Origin: Ralstonia sp. RRA
GTDB taxonomy: Bacteria; Pseudomonadota; Gammaproteobacteria; Burkholderiales; Burkholderiaceae
Length of the DNA: 64,000 nt
Assembly (NCBI RefSeq): GCF_037023145.1
Contig: NZ_CP146093.1
Span: forward strand, 186,001-250,000
Direction: 5' to 3'
This document shows, piece after piece, positions 1 to 9,124 of the stretch. A program made the position numbers and the translations under genes. Positions within the stretch are counted from its first letter, which is position 1; each line of letters begins with the position of its first letter. The notes beneath the pieces were generated by a model. That model was not told where the DNA came from. It searched no databases and worked only from the letters and a program-made list of their open reading frames with translations.

Positions 1-210
1 CGCACTGCGCTCTCCCGCCTGGAGAGCCTCGCCATGCTCGGCATCCCGCTCGGCTCGCGATGGGATCTGAGCGACATGCGCAAGCTCATCGCCGACTGCT
101 TCCACTACGTCGTGCACATGCGGCGCACGGGCGAGATGCGGCACGTCTCCGAGATTCTGGAGATCCAGGGCTACGCAAACAACGACTACGTCATCAAACG
201 TGTTTTCTAA
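1..210 (+). CDS. virB11: VirB11/TrbB-type ATPase, C-terminal end only
   Basis: The window opens inside this gene; frame 1 is open from base 1 to the TAA at 208-210. The last 69 residues carry the signature of the VirB11 traffic-ATPase C-terminus: AL-RLE-L near the start, then a VVHMRRTGEMRHVSEI-type stretch and EIQGY. VirB11 proteins are hexameric cytoplasmic ATPases that power pilus assembly and substrate transfer in type IV secretion. The nucleotide-binding motifs lie upstream of the window. A virB2-like gene follows after 12 bases, so the two are probably co-transcribed. Confidence 0.75.
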   Translation, partial: RTALSRLESLAMLGIPLGSRWDLSDMRKLIADCFHYVVHMRRTGEMRHVSEILEIQGYANNDYVIKRVF

Positions 211-222
211 GGGGGTTTCATC

Positions 223-567
223 ATGATCCAAGCAGTCCAGCGCCTGCTCAAACGCGCAACCACCTGGCGCGGCACGGTGGCACAAGCCGTTGCCATCACC
301 ACCCTGCTCTATGGGGCGGAGGCCCGCGCCGACGAATTGGCCTCTCTGTCCGGTTTCGTTTGCATGATCGCGAACTTCGTCAAGAGCGGCTACCTGCTCG
401 CGGGCGGCGTGATTGTGATCGTGATCGGTGCAATCGCCATCGCGCAGTCCGAATCCACCATCGTCAAATTCGTCTCGACGATTGGTATCGGTATCGGCAT
501 TGCAGCGGCTTGTATCCCGCTGCTGCAGAAGTTCGGCATCTCCGCCACGTACTGCACGTTCGTCTAA
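223..567 (+). CDS. virB2: VirB2/TrbC-like pilin subunit
   Basis: This 114-aa protein has a long N-terminal signal region ending near ARADE, then two hydrophobic segments (about residues 55-75 and 85-105). That is the usual plan of VirB2/TrbC prepilins, which are processed and form the conjugative pilus shaft. The ATG is preceded by a G-rich ribosome site. Its position between virB11 and virB3 matches the trbB-trbC-trbD order of Trb operons. Sequence alone is weak for this fast-evolving family; context carries much of the call. Confidence 0.7.
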   Translation: MIQAVQRLLKRATTWRGTVAQAVAITTLLYGAEARADELASLSGFVCMIANFVKSGYLLAGGVIVIVIGAIAIAQSESTIVKFVSTIGIGIGIAAACIPLLQKFGISATYCTFV

Positions 568-569
568 CC

Positions 570-899
570 ATGCGCCAGCACAAGGTTAGTCGCTCGCTGT
601 CACTGCCTCGCATGATCGGTGGTGTCGTGCGTGGCTTCGCCATTGCCAACGGCACGCTCACCGCAGTGCTGGTCTACATCACCTACCGGGCGGGTTGGCA
701 GTTTATCTGTGGATTCCTCGCGCTCGGCATGGTGGTTCACATGGCGCTGCGTTGGCTGACCAACAAGGACCCGTGGTGGAACCAAATCCTGATGGTCTAT
801 GACCGCTATGGCGACTTGTACGAGCCAGGCCCCTGGCACGGCAAGCTCGGCGCGCGCTTTCGCCGGCCCTACGGGTTCGACAGTGATCTGCCATGCTGA
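570..899 (+). CDS. virB3: VirB3/TrbD-like inner-membrane protein
   Basis: A 109-aa protein with two adjacent hydrophobic stretches (about residues 20-65), followed by a charged tail with the NKDPWWNQI-type motif usual in VirB3/TrbD proteins. VirB3 is a small inner-membrane partner of the VirB4 ATPase in pilus assembly. The gene starts 2 bases after virB2 and its last 7 bases overlap the virB4 start, which points to translational coupling. Confidence 0.7.
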   Translation: MRQHKVSRSLSLPRMIGGVVRGFAIANGTLTAVLVYITYRAGWQFICGFLALGMVVHMALRWLTNKDPWWNQILMVYDRYGDLYEPGPWHGKLGARFRRPYGFDSDLPC

Positions 900-3340
900 A
901 GAAAAAACGGCCCATCCAGGAAATCGCTCCCTGGCTCACCTTTATCACGCCCTCGCTGGTGCTCGGCAAGGATGGCAGTTTGCTGGCCACCTACGGGCTG
1001 GGGGGCGTTGACGCGGACCACCCCAACAAGAGTGAGATCACATCCGCTCGGGATCAGCTCGATCAGGCCTGCCGCAGCCTGGACGGTCGCATCACTGCGT
1101 GGTGGCGCATCAAGCACCGCCGCGCACACGACTACATCGCCGGCGAGTTCGCCAGTGCTCATGACGCCAAGATCGACGAGCTCAATCGGGCCAACATGTC
1201 ATCGGGCAAGTTCTACCAGAACACGCACTCGCTCGCGCTCAGCTACACGCCCGCATCCGGCCTGGACAAGATCTTCGAAAAGATCAGCTACCACGTCACG
1301 GTGGGCGGCAAGGGGCTGGTCGCGGCGTTATTCGAGTCGCTAAAGGACACGTTCCTCGCGCGCAACGCGTTCGCATTCGATCTTGCCAAGACGCAGGCCG
1401 ATGCCAAGCGCTTCGAAGGCATGCTCGATGCGTTTGTTGGCGGCAACACCAAGATCGGGCTCAAACGGCAGATGCTGCAGGAGTCCATGGCACTTCTGCA
1501 TCAAGCGGCGAACCCATCGGTGCCGCCACGCAGGATTCGCTTCCCGATGACGCTGCTGGACACCCACCTCACCGAGTCGATCGTGACGCCGGGTGCCGAG
1601 CAACTGCTCTTTGAGTCGGCGCATGGAATGCGCTACGCGGCCGTGGTCGCCGTCAAGGAATGGCTCGGCTTCCAAGAAGCGGCGCTGGACGTCCTGACGA
1701 AGCTCGATGTTGAGCTGGACGTCTGCGTCCTCTACCGCTTCTTGGACAACTCCAAGGCCAACGTCTACATCGAGAAGATCCGCAGCTTCTACAAGATGGC
1801 GAGCTTCAACCTGTGGAAGATTCTGAAGCAGTTCGCTGCCAAGGAAGAACAGGAGAACGATGAGGGCCGGGAACAGCTCGCCGACGAGGCGGGTCAGGCA
1901 CTTCGCCGGCTGACCGCGGATGGTCAGCAGCATGGCTTCGCCAACATCTCCGTCATCGTCTACGGCAACACCGAAGAGGAATGCTCGGACGCGGTCAGTC
2001 TGGTCGTTGGCGCCATCAGTAACGCGGGGTTCGGCACGATTCGTGAAGGTACGAACCTGATGCCCGCCTGGAACTGCACGCTGCCCGGTCGTTGGGACAA
2101 CCAGCGGCGCCTGCAATTTGTCGAAACACCGGCCGTGTCGGACGTCGCCCCGATTTGTACGATCAATCCGGGGCCGACCCGCAACGACTGGCTCTCGGAC
2201 AAGGCCGGCAAGGAGATGCCACCACTCACCTGCTTGCCGACACGCCACCTGACTGCCCAGCGCGTCGACATGCACGAGCCCGGGGGCAATGGCCACCTCT
2301 TCGTGATCGGCCCGATCGGTGCCGGTAAGTCGGTATTCCTGAATTTCCTCATGTCACAGTCGGGGCGCCATAACCCCCGGCGCATCCGGTTTGATAAGGA
2401 CCGGTCGACACGCATCACCACGCAACTCGGTGGTGGTCAATTCATCGATGTCACCGGTAAGTTTGCGACCGCCACACGCTGCAACCCGCTGTCCCTGCTC
2501 GGCGAGGCGGAGAACCACGCCTACGTGACGGAATGGCTGATCTTGGCCATCGAGGACGAAGACGGATTCAGGCTCACCCCCACACAGAAGACGGACATCT
2601 TCGACGCGGTTCAGATTCTGGCCGGCTATAGCCGCGAGCAATGGACCCTGTCCTTCTTCGCCACACTGATCCACGCCGATCTGCGCGAGCGGCTGCAGCT
2701 CTGGATGAAGGGTGGTCAGTACGGTGACTTCTTCGACAACGTCGACGACGCGTTCCAAATCAGCGATGACCTGACCATCGAGATGGGTGAGCTGCTCATC
2801 AACTACGAGCGCGCGGCGGTTCTATTCCTAGACTACGCCTTCTTCCGGATCAGCAAGAGCATGGATGGTCAGCGATTCACGCTGATCGAGATTGAAGAGG
2901 CGGGCTTCTTCTTCAAGTACGAACGCTTCTACAGGCGCTTGGAAACGTGGCTGACCACCATCCGCAAGCTCAACGGTGCCGTGTGGATGGCAACACAGTC
3001 GCTGCGCCAGATCGCGCGGATTACCGACTTCGAGGTGCTGAAGGAAACCATCGCGAACTTCATCTACCTGCCCAACAGCCTCGCCAATACCAGCAAGAAC
3101 CTGTACTGCGACACGTTCGGCCTGACCGTCGACCAGGTGCAAATGATCAACGACGCCGTGCCGAACCGCGACTACCTGTGGGTCACCCGGACCACGTCGC
3201 GCATGCTCCAGACGGACTTCAAGCCTGAGATGGTTGCCCGGCTGCGCTCCGACGGCAAGGCGCAAGCGGTTTTCGACAAGCACTACATGCAGGGCGATGG
3301 CTGGGAGGACCGCTACGTGCGTGAACTTCTGGCCGCCTAA
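893..3340 (+). CDS. virB4: VirB4/TrbE conjugation ATPase
   Basis: At 815 aa this is the usual length for VirB4/TrbE. A Walker A motif (GPIGAGKS) sits near residues 473-480 and a Walker B-like segment (LIEIEEAGFF) near residues 659-668. The C-terminal half is a RecA-like ATPase that energises pilus biogenesis and substrate transfer at the inner membrane. The start overlaps the virB3 stop. No frameshift is seen. Confidence 0.9.
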   Translation: MLKKKRPIQEIAPWLTFITPSLVLGKDGSLLATYGLGGVDADHPNKSEITSARDQLDQACRSLDGRITAWWRIKHRRAHDYIAGEFASAHDAKIDELNRANMSSGKFYQNTHSLALSYTPASGLDKIFEKISYHVTVGGKGLVAALFESLKDTFLARNAFAFDLAKTQADAKRFEGMLDAFVGGNTKIGLKRQMLQESMALLHQAANPSVPPRRIRFPMTLLDTHLTESIVTPGAEQLLFESAHGMRYAAVVAVKEWLGFQEAALDVLTKLDVELDVCVLYRFLDNSKANVYIEKIRSFYKMASFNLWKILKQFAAKEEQENDEGREQLADEAGQALRRLTADGQQHGFANISVIVYGNTEEECSDAVSLVVGAISNAGFGTIREGTNLMPAWNCTLPGRWDNQRRLQFVETPAVSDVAPICTINPGPTRNDWLSDKAGKEMPPLTCLPTRHLTAQRVDMHEPGGNGHLFVIGPIGAGKSVFLNFLMSQSGRHNPRRIRFDKDRSTRITTQLGGGQFIDVTGKFATATRCNPLSLLGEAENHAYVTEWLILAIEDEDGFRLTPTQKTDIFDAVQILAGYSREQWTLSFFATLIHADLRERLQLWMKGGQYGDFFDNVDDAFQISDDLTIEMGELLINYERAAVLFLDYAFFRISKSMDGQRFTLIEIEEAGFFFKYERFYRRLETWLTTIRKLNGAVWMATQSLRQIARITDFEVLKETIANFIYLPNSLANTSKNLYCDTFGLTVDQVQMINDAVPNRDYLWVTRTTSRMLQTDFKPEMVARLRSDGKAQAVFDKHYMQGDGWEDRYVRELLAA

Positions 3341-3396
3341 GCCGAAGTCGTACCACGGCGCTGCGTTGCGCCATCTCTCAATCGAAGGAGCCACCC

Positions 3397-4188
3397 ATGC
3401 TCAAGACCACATTCTCTGCAACTTTGCGAAAGATGCGCGGCACATTCGTCGTGGCCGCATCCGCCGTCGTGCTGTCGAGCCCCGCCCATGCCTCCGGCTG
3501 GCCGGTGTTCGATGCCGCTAACTTCCTCAAGAACACCATCAGCGCGGCGCAAGCGTTGAAGACCGAGGTGTACGAGAACACCAACATCATCTACCAGTAC
3601 AAGATGATGCTGAACCAGCTCCAGCAGGCTGTGGGCCTTGATGACATCAAGAACCAAGCGCAGATCGACTCGATCCTGGCGGACGTGAAGCGCTACTCGG
3701 ACTACGGCCAAGTGCTCCAGCAGCTTTACGGGGCAGTCTCCAGCGATGCGAGCTTCTTGGACAAGGTGAACGGCCTGGTGGTGGTGTCCGGCAAGTCGCC
3801 CGCGCAATGGTTCGAGGACCAACGCACGCTCCTGACCTCTGGGAATAAGACGGCGCAAGCCTTGTTCGATGCCGGCACCGACGTCGCCAAGAACATCGCG
3901 CATCTGGCCCAACGTCGTCAGGACCTGCAGTCACAGATGACGCTGAGCCCGACGGCGCAGGCCACCGCCCAGACCACCAATCAATACCTGGACCTGCTCT
4001 CCAGCCAGAACGCCGACCTCATCAAGCTGATTGGCACCAAGGTGCAGGCTGACGCCGTGAAAGACCGGAAGGAGAACGCCGACACGGAAGAAAAAACGGC
4101 GGCCATGCAGAGCGTGATCTCCAGCCAGGACGCTCAGCTCCAGAAGCTGCGCCAGTCCGTGTACACGCGCAGCAGCACCGCCCAGTGA
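3397..4188 (+). CDS. trbJ: TrbJ/VirB5-like minor pilin or periplasmic T4SS protein
   Basis: A 263-aa protein with an N-terminal signal peptide (cleavage likely after SSPAHA). The mature part is helical and starts with the GWPVFDAANF and IYQYKMMLNQLQQ pattern typical of TrbJ/VirB5. These proteins sit at the pilus tip or in the periplasm. In canonical Trb operons trbF, trbG, trbH and trbI lie between trbE and trbJ; here only 56 bases do. A good ribosome site (GAAGGAG) precedes the ATG. Confidence 0.75.
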   Translation: MLKTTFSATLRKMRGTFVVAASAVVLSSPAHASGWPVFDAANFLKNTISAAQALKTEVYENTNIIYQYKMMLNQLQQAVGLDDIKNQAQIDSILADVKRYSDYGQVLQQLYGAVSSDASFLDKVNGLVVVSGKSPAQWFEDQRTLLTSGNKTAQALFDAGTDVAKNIAHLAQRRQDLQSQMTLSPTAQATAQTTNQYLDLLSSQNADLIKLIGTKVQADAVKDRKENADTEEKTAAMQSVISSQDAQLQKLRQSVYTRSSTAQ

Positions 4189-5270
4189 GAGTGGCACAGA
4201 TGAGCTTTCCTCGACTGATGGGCCTGATGCGCATAGCGTTGCTGGTCTGCCTCGCGGCGTTGTCGACAGGTGCAACGGCGCAGGCAGACGCGACCTTCCC
4301 TGTCACGACACCCTCGACGCCGTCTCCCACCGGCTCTGCGGGGTCAGGCGCGGATAACCAATCCGGTCCCAACCTCGCCGGGCCGAAAGGCGCGGTCGGG
4401 GAAGCCATCTCTAGCGCGCTCAAGAAGTTCACCGATTCGACGGCGCAGGTCATCAATGCCGCGGTCGGTATCAGTCACACGATTACCCCAGAAGCCGCCA
4501 AGTTCGCGGCGGCGCTGGGCATCATCACCATTGTCCTGGCGGCAATGCGCTTCGCTGGCGCTCACCACCCCGTCACCGCGTGGACGAACTTCCTGGAAGA
4601 GATGGCGACGCTCGGGATATTCGCCGCGATCTATGTGGGATACGAGCGGTTCGCGCCAGGCATCTACCAGTACTTCAACACCATGGCCACGTCCATCGCC
4701 GGCGGCGACCTTTCGCCCGGTGCGACGTTGGCCACGACGGCCGGCAATTTGTGGGACTCCTACGGCAATGCCCTGAATGCCGCGACCTGGTACCAGAAGA
4801 TTGGGGTGGCCCTGGCCCTGATCCCCCTGCTGCTTGCCTTCGCCGTGACGGTGGCGACATCGGTGATCTACAACTTCTACATCTCGCTCGGTCAAATTCA
4901 GGTGGCCATCGGCATCGTCGTCGGCCAGCTCGCGGTCGCCCTGGGTTTTTCCGAATTCACGCGCAAATACTTCCTCGCCTGGTTTGACTACATGGTGTCC
5001 GGCTCTCTGTATGCAGTGGTCGCGGCAATCATGTCGAAGCTGGTGACCGCGTCGTTCGCATCTTCACTCGGTGACGTGAACTCGATCGGTACCGACACGA
5101 TGGCGGGCGCCTGTTATGCGCTCGTGCTGAGCATCTTCCTGCTGTTCATTTCGTTCGAGATTCCGAGCATTGCAGGCAAGCTGTTTGGCAATGGTGCCGG
5201 CATCAGCGGCGGGGCCGTAAAGGGCGGCATCAAGGCGGCGTGGGGCCTTGGCAAGCGCATGGCGGGCTGA
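4185..5270 (+). CDS. virB6: TrbL/VirB6-like polytopic membrane protein
   Basis: A 361-aa (from GTG 4185) or 356-aa (from ATG 4200) protein with a signal-like N-terminus, a Pro/Ser-rich linker, and about five to six hydrophobic segments (near residues 105-120, 135-155, 200-225, 235-255, 265-290 and 305-330). This is the usual TrbL/VirB6 plan, a channel component of the inner-membrane T4SS complex. The GTG start overlaps the trbJ stop (GTGA); the ATG at 4200 is equally possible. The C-terminus is Gly/Ala-rich. Confidence 0.75.
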   Translation: MRVAQMSFPRLMGLMRIALLVCLAALSTGATAQADATFPVTTPSTPSPTGSAGSGADNQSGPNLAGPKGAVGEAISSALKKFTDSTAQVINAAVGISHTITPEAAKFAAALGIITIVLAAMRFAGAHHPVTAWTNFLEEMATLGIFAAIYVGYERFAPGIYQYFNTMATSIAGGDLSPGATLATTAGNLWDSYGNALNAATWYQKIGVALALIPLLLAFAVTVATSVIYNFYISLGQIQVAIGIVVGQLAVALGFSEFTRKYFLAWFDYMVSGSLYAVVAAIMSKLVTASFASSLGDVNSIGTDTMAGACYALVLSIFLLFISFEIPSIAGKLFGNGAGISGGAVKGGIKAAWGLGKRMAG

Positions 5271-5274
5271 CGAT

Positions 5275-6537
5275 ATGAACCACACGCCAATGCCCATCGC
5301 TGCATTGACCGCCACGCTCGGTTCGCGGCTGGACCTCGTTCGGCAGTACGCGAACGAGTCGTCGAGCGCGGATTTCGAGCGCAAGTGGTTGTCCGTGCTC
5401 GAAACCTGCGCCGACTGGTATTCGTCGATGCCGCTGCGCCCCGAACAGCATCCGGAACCCGGTGGCGCGTTTCGCGCCACGGTCGAGACCGTCTACTACG
5501 CCCTGCGGCTATCCGGGGGACAGAAGTTCGGCGCCGACCAGCCCTCGGAGCGTCGGCGCAAGCTCGAACCACAATACCTGTATGCCGTGTTCCTCGCGGC
5601 GTGCTGCACCTGGCTGGACGAACCGTTCCGCCATTTCCAGTTCTACCGACTGAGAGACCAGGCCGAGTGGAGCCCTGCCGCGCATGGCGCCTTCTCGGCT
5701 TGGCTGGAAGGTGGCGAATACCGTGTGCAACGCCGAGAGGCGCCATTGCCCATCGAGCGGATGCGTACCGCCCTGCTCGCACGTTCCATCCTCGGCAACA
5801 CTCGGCTGGAGCTGCTCGAGAGCATGGTGCAAACCGACCTCTTCGGTGCGATCAATCCGGAGAGCCGCCCGGCCGGTACCGAGTCGCTGCTGCACAAGGT
5901 CCTGCGTCAAGCCGTGGCGGTGACCTGCGACACCGAGGACAAAGCACGGCGCGCGCGCTTTGCCCCCGATACCACGCCGATTCCTCCCGCGAAGACGTTG
6001 GAGGACGGATTTGCCGCTCACGCTCAACCGGCCCCGGCGGCCGAGAAACGTCCATCGCAGCCCAAAGCCAAGGCGGCAAAGAGCGAGCCGTCGGCAGCGG
6101 ATAGCGTCTCGGCGCTGTTCGAGCAGGCCAAGGCCACGCCGACGTCAACCGCTTCAGCTTCGCCTGAGACGCCAGCGCCGACATCGGAGAAGCCCAACAC
6201 CCAAAGCTCACTGTTCGACTTGGACTCGATGCAGGTGCCCAAAGAGCCAACGGTCAAACAGGAAGACCCGTTTGCCGAAATCCTGAGTTCTGCGAGCACG
6301 CTCATGCGCGAGTTCTTCCGCGCACTCGTGCAGGACGTCGAGTCGGGCAAGGTGGCCGTGCACTGGGCCGAAAAGGGGCTGGTGCTGCAAAAGCGGATTC
6401 TCGGCAGCTACGGCATCGCCAGCGAAACGCTGGTGGACAACCTGCGCAAGCTCAACCTCCTCGCCAGCTCGCAGGGCGCTGACATCGTGCTGGTCGAGCG
6501 CATTGGCTCGCTGATCCTCGCCCGTCCGCAGCAATGA
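5275..6537 (+). CDS. TraI_2-domain protein (MobH-relaxase-like) with degraded active site
   Basis: A 420-aa protein. Residues about 55-130 follow the spacing of the HD-like TraI_2 domain of MobH relaxases (a PGG segment, then VYYALRLSGG, then an alanine-rich helix). However, the paired histidines before PGG read QHPEPGG and the later His-Asp pair is missing (LAACCTWLDEPF). The middle is a low-complexity Ala/Pro/Lys linker. The C-terminus (FFRALVQDVESGKVAVHW onward) resembles the TraI_2 C-terminal domain, including a GLVLQKRIL segment. The gene overlaps the coupling ATPase gene by 4 bases. Family assignment is moderate; loss of nickase function is inference. Confidence 0.55.
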   Translation: MNHTPMPIAALTATLGSRLDLVRQYANESSSADFERKWLSVLETCADWYSSMPLRPEQHPEPGGAFRATVETVYYALRLSGGQKFGADQPSERRRKLEPQYLYAVFLAACCTWLDEPFRHFQFYRLRDQAEWSPAAHGAFSAWLEGGEYRVQRREAPLPIERMRTALLARSILGNTRLELLESMVQTDLFGAINPESRPAGTESLLHKVLRQAVAVTCDTEDKARRARFAPDTTPIPPAKTLEDGFAAHAQPAPAAEKRPSQPKAKAAKSEPSAADSVSALFEQAKATPTSTASASPETPAPTSEKPNTQSSLFDLDSMQVPKEPTVKQEDPFAEILSSASTLMREFFRALVQDVESGKVAVHWAEKGLVLQKRILGSYGIASETLVDNLRKLNLLASSQGADIVLVERIGSLILARPQQ

Positions 6538-8390
6538 ACTACGTGAGCCACTTTCGCCCGATCTTCGAGGCCCGCGCGGCCGTCGGTTGGCTGATCGGTT
6601 TGATCTTGCTCCCCCTGTCCGGCATGCCCCACGCATGGGCGTTCGCGGTCATTTGTGCTCTGTTCCTCGTGGCGCGCGCCTACCAGGTGCGCAAGGCGCT
6701 GGCCTTTCGCATGTCGATTTCGACGCGTTGGCTCACCCTCATTCAGATCGACGTGCTGCTGCGCACGAGTGCCCGCATGCGAGCCGACCTTGACGCGATG
6801 TACTTCGGTAACGGCTTCGAATGGACGCAGCGCCATTGCCAGATCGCGCACGACATCTTGCGCATGCCGTCCACCGAAATTCCGGGTCTTCCGAAGTGGC
6901 TCCCGCCGAAAGTCGCCAAGCGAATCGAGACCGCGTTTGCGCCGCCCAACAGCGTCCCCGACACGGCCCCGCAGGGCAAGTCCTGGATCCACGGGATGGA
7001 ACCCAACAAGATCGAAGTGCCCCTGCACTATAAGGCGCTCGGCGGTCACACGGCCGTGAGCGGCACCACGGGTGCCGGGAAAACCAAGACCTACGAGCTG
7101 ATTGCGACACAGGTCATTCACAGCCCCAACAAAGACGTCCTCATTATTGTCGACCCGAAGAACGACAAGGACTTCAAGAAGCGCGTCGAGCGTGAATGCA
7201 AGCGTGCCGGTCGCAAGTTCCTGTACTGGAAGCAGGCTGCGCCGTCCGAATCGATTCGGATGAATCCGGTTGAGAATTGGTCGCAGCCGTCGGAAATCGC
7301 CAGCCGCGTCTCCCAACTGATGGAAGAAGGCCCTTTCCGCGACTTTGCCTTCCTCTTCATCGACCGCGCAGTCAAGGGTGAGCTGTACGTCGGCGACAAG
7401 CCGAACCTCCGCTCGATCCTGAATTACGCACAGTCCGGCATCAATGGTCTGCTCGATCGATGCCTGCGCCGATTCTTTCCGGAAGCGGGCATGCTCGACT
7501 GGGAAGACGAGGCCAGAGGCTTTCTGCAGCGCATCGCCCAGAAGGGCGGGGTGGATCCTCTGCAGGGGATGGTTCAGCTCTACGTCGACAACTTCGCAAA
7601 GAAGGGCCTCGGCCACGAGACGATCGACGGCCTGGTGGCCACCTTCGTGCACGATCGCGAGCACTACATGCGGATCATCGCCTCGGCGCTGCCGCTGCTG
7701 CAGATGCTGGCTACCGGCGAAACCGGTCTCATGCTCGCGCCGAAGGCCGACGATTTCACGGATGACCGTGAGATCTGGGATATCGAGCGCGTGATCAAGC
7801 AGAAGGCCGTCCTGTACGTTGGCCTGGATTCGATGTCCAACAGCATCGTCGCCAAGGCGATCGCTTCCATGCTGCTGGCCGACGTGGCTTCTGTCGCGGG
7901 CGCCATCTACAACTTCTACGAGACGCCACCCGACATCGTCTTGCTGGTCGATGAGGTGGCCGAAGCCATCAACGAGCAGGTGATCCAGATTCTCAACAAA
8001 GGCCGTGGCGCCGGCTTCCGGTCGTTCGTGGCGTTCCAAAGCCGCTCCGACCTGGAAGCCAAGCTTGGCAGTGCTGCAAAGATGCTGCAGGTGCTCGGCA
8101 ACCTGAACAACCAGATCATCCTGCGCCTTGAGGATACCGACACCGCGCAATGGTTCTCCGACAAGGTGGGCGAGACAGCCATTCGCAACATCGTGGTGTC
8201 GAGCAGCGCAAGCACAGGTTCCGAGTCGCACGTCGGGGAATTCAGCGGCTCCGTATCTCGCTCGACGCAGTTGGAGAAGGCGCCGCTGATTCCGCCACGC
8301 CTCATCACCGAACTGCCGAACCTCCAGTACTTCATGCGCATCTCCGGTGGCTCGGTCTACCAAGGTCGCATTCCCATCATCCAAGGATAA
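6534..8390 (+). CDS. virD4: VirD4/TraD-type coupling ATPase
   Basis: A 618-aa protein with two N-terminal membrane segments (about residues 18-45), a Walker A motif (SGTTGAGKT, near residues 177-185) and Walker B (VLLVDEVAEA, near 469-478). Such coupling proteins bring the relaxase-DNA complex to the T4SS channel. Its partner gene in mobility modules is normally the relaxase, and the TraI_2-like gene lies directly upstream with an ATGA overlap. The protein appears complete. Confidence 0.85.
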   Translation: MNYVSHFRPIFEARAAVGWLIGLILLPLSGMPHAWAFAVICALFLVARAYQVRKALAFRMSISTRWLTLIQIDVLLRTSARMRADLDAMYFGNGFEWTQRHCQIAHDILRMPSTEIPGLPKWLPPKVAKRIETAFAPPNSVPDTAPQGKSWIHGMEPNKIEVPLHYKALGGHTAVSGTTGAGKTKTYELIATQVIHSPNKDVLIIVDPKNDKDFKKRVERECKRAGRKFLYWKQAAPSESIRMNPVENWSQPSEIASRVSQLMEEGPFRDFAFLFIDRAVKGELYVGDKPNLRSILNYAQSGINGLLDRCLRRFFPEAGMLDWEDEARGFLQRIAQKGGVDPLQGMVQLYVDNFAKKGLGHETIDGLVATFVHDREHYMRIIASALPLLQMLATGETGLMLAPKADDFTDDREIWDIERVIKQKAVLYVGLDSMSNSIVAKAIASMLLADVASVAGAIYNFYETPPDIVLLVDEVAEAINEQVIQILNKGRGAGFRSFVAFQSRSDLEAKLGSAAKMLQVLGNLNNQIILRLEDTDTAQWFSDKVGETAIRNIVVSSSASTGSESHVGEFSGSVSRSTQLEKAPLIPPRLITELPNLQYFMRISGGSVYQGRIPIIQG

Positions 8391-8397
8391 CTGCAGC

Positions 8398-8904
8398 ATG
8401 CCCAGTCTGTTTCGACAAGTCGTGAACCAGTACAAGCTTTCGTCGAAGCTCGCGCCCGTCTTCATCGCCTTCCCGGAGCTGGATGACTCCTGCAAGCGCG
8501 TCGTCGATTTTCTCGGCGTCAATTTTCGCGTGCGCGAAGAACCCCTCGTGGCCGAGATGCTGATGGATGCGTTGTCGGCTTACCGCCAGGCGCGCAAGGA
8601 GGGCGACGCGAATATTGCTTTCGTGCGCGGCCTCTTCACCCGCTCGCACGAGATCTTTTCCATGCGCTACGCCGCGTTCAAGGGCGAGAAGTACCACGTC
8701 TGGGCACCACTGCAGGAACCCATCCCGGACTTCGAGGCACGCCAAAGCGCCGGCTACCAGTGCCGCATGGTCGATGAGCCCTGCCCTGACGACGTGACGC
8801 CGCGCAGCGCTGCCATGCAAATGGCTGCGCGGGTGCTCAGTGGGCACGTCTTCTGCCGCTATTTCGAGGAATACGATGTCGCTGAAGAATTCGCTCATCG
8901 CTAA
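8398..8904 (+). CDS. Hypothetical conjugation-cluster protein
   Basis: A 168-aa soluble protein starting 7 bases after the coupling ATPase stop. It is mixed alpha/beta in appearance, has no signal peptide, and contains two Cys residues in the YQCRMVDEPC region. I do not recognise a family. Its tight position in the operon suggests a transfer accessory role. Its end overlaps the next gene by 29 bases. Confidence 0.6.
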   Translation: MPSLFRQVVNQYKLSSKLAPVFIAFPELDDSCKRVVDFLGVNFRVREEPLVAEMLMDALSAYRQARKEGDANIAFVRGLFTRSHEIFSMRYAAFKGEKYHVWAPLQEPIPDFEARQSAGYQCRMVDEPCPDDVTPRSAAMQMAARVLSGHVFCRYFEEYDVAEEFAHR

Positions 8905-9124
8905 GGTGTCCCGGCTCGATCTCGATACGGTCGGCCGTATCGAACTCGCCGCCCGAGGCTACCTGCAGGAACTGGCCGAGATTCCGCCCGAGTACGCCCG
9001 CGGCCGCGAAGCACTGTGCTTCGCGCTGCAGAGCGTCGCACTTCGCCGACCGGCGCTGTTCTGGTTTGGGTTGGCTTCCGTCATCGTGACGCCGGCGTTG
9101 CTGATCCTGCGCGTGGTGCTCTGA
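8876..9124 (+). CDS. Small membrane-anchored hypothetical protein
   Basis: An 82-aa protein with a helical N-terminal half and a single C-terminal hydrophobic segment (about residues 58-80, WFGLASVIVTPALLIL). Start chosen at the ATG that overlaps the previous gene; the stop overlaps the next ATG (TGATG). The chain of overlaps from virB3 to here supports one polycistronic transfer operon. Function unknown. Confidence 0.55.
   Translation: MSLKNSLIAKVSRLDLDTVGRIELAARGYLQELAEIPPEYARGREALCFALQSVALRRPALFWFGLASVIVTPALLILRVVL

Noticed and set aside
6408..8522. 704-codon open frame on the minus strand
   Set aside because: It is the antisense shadow of the GC-rich virD4 gene and has no motif or ribosome site; the plus-strand gene carries clear Walker motifs.
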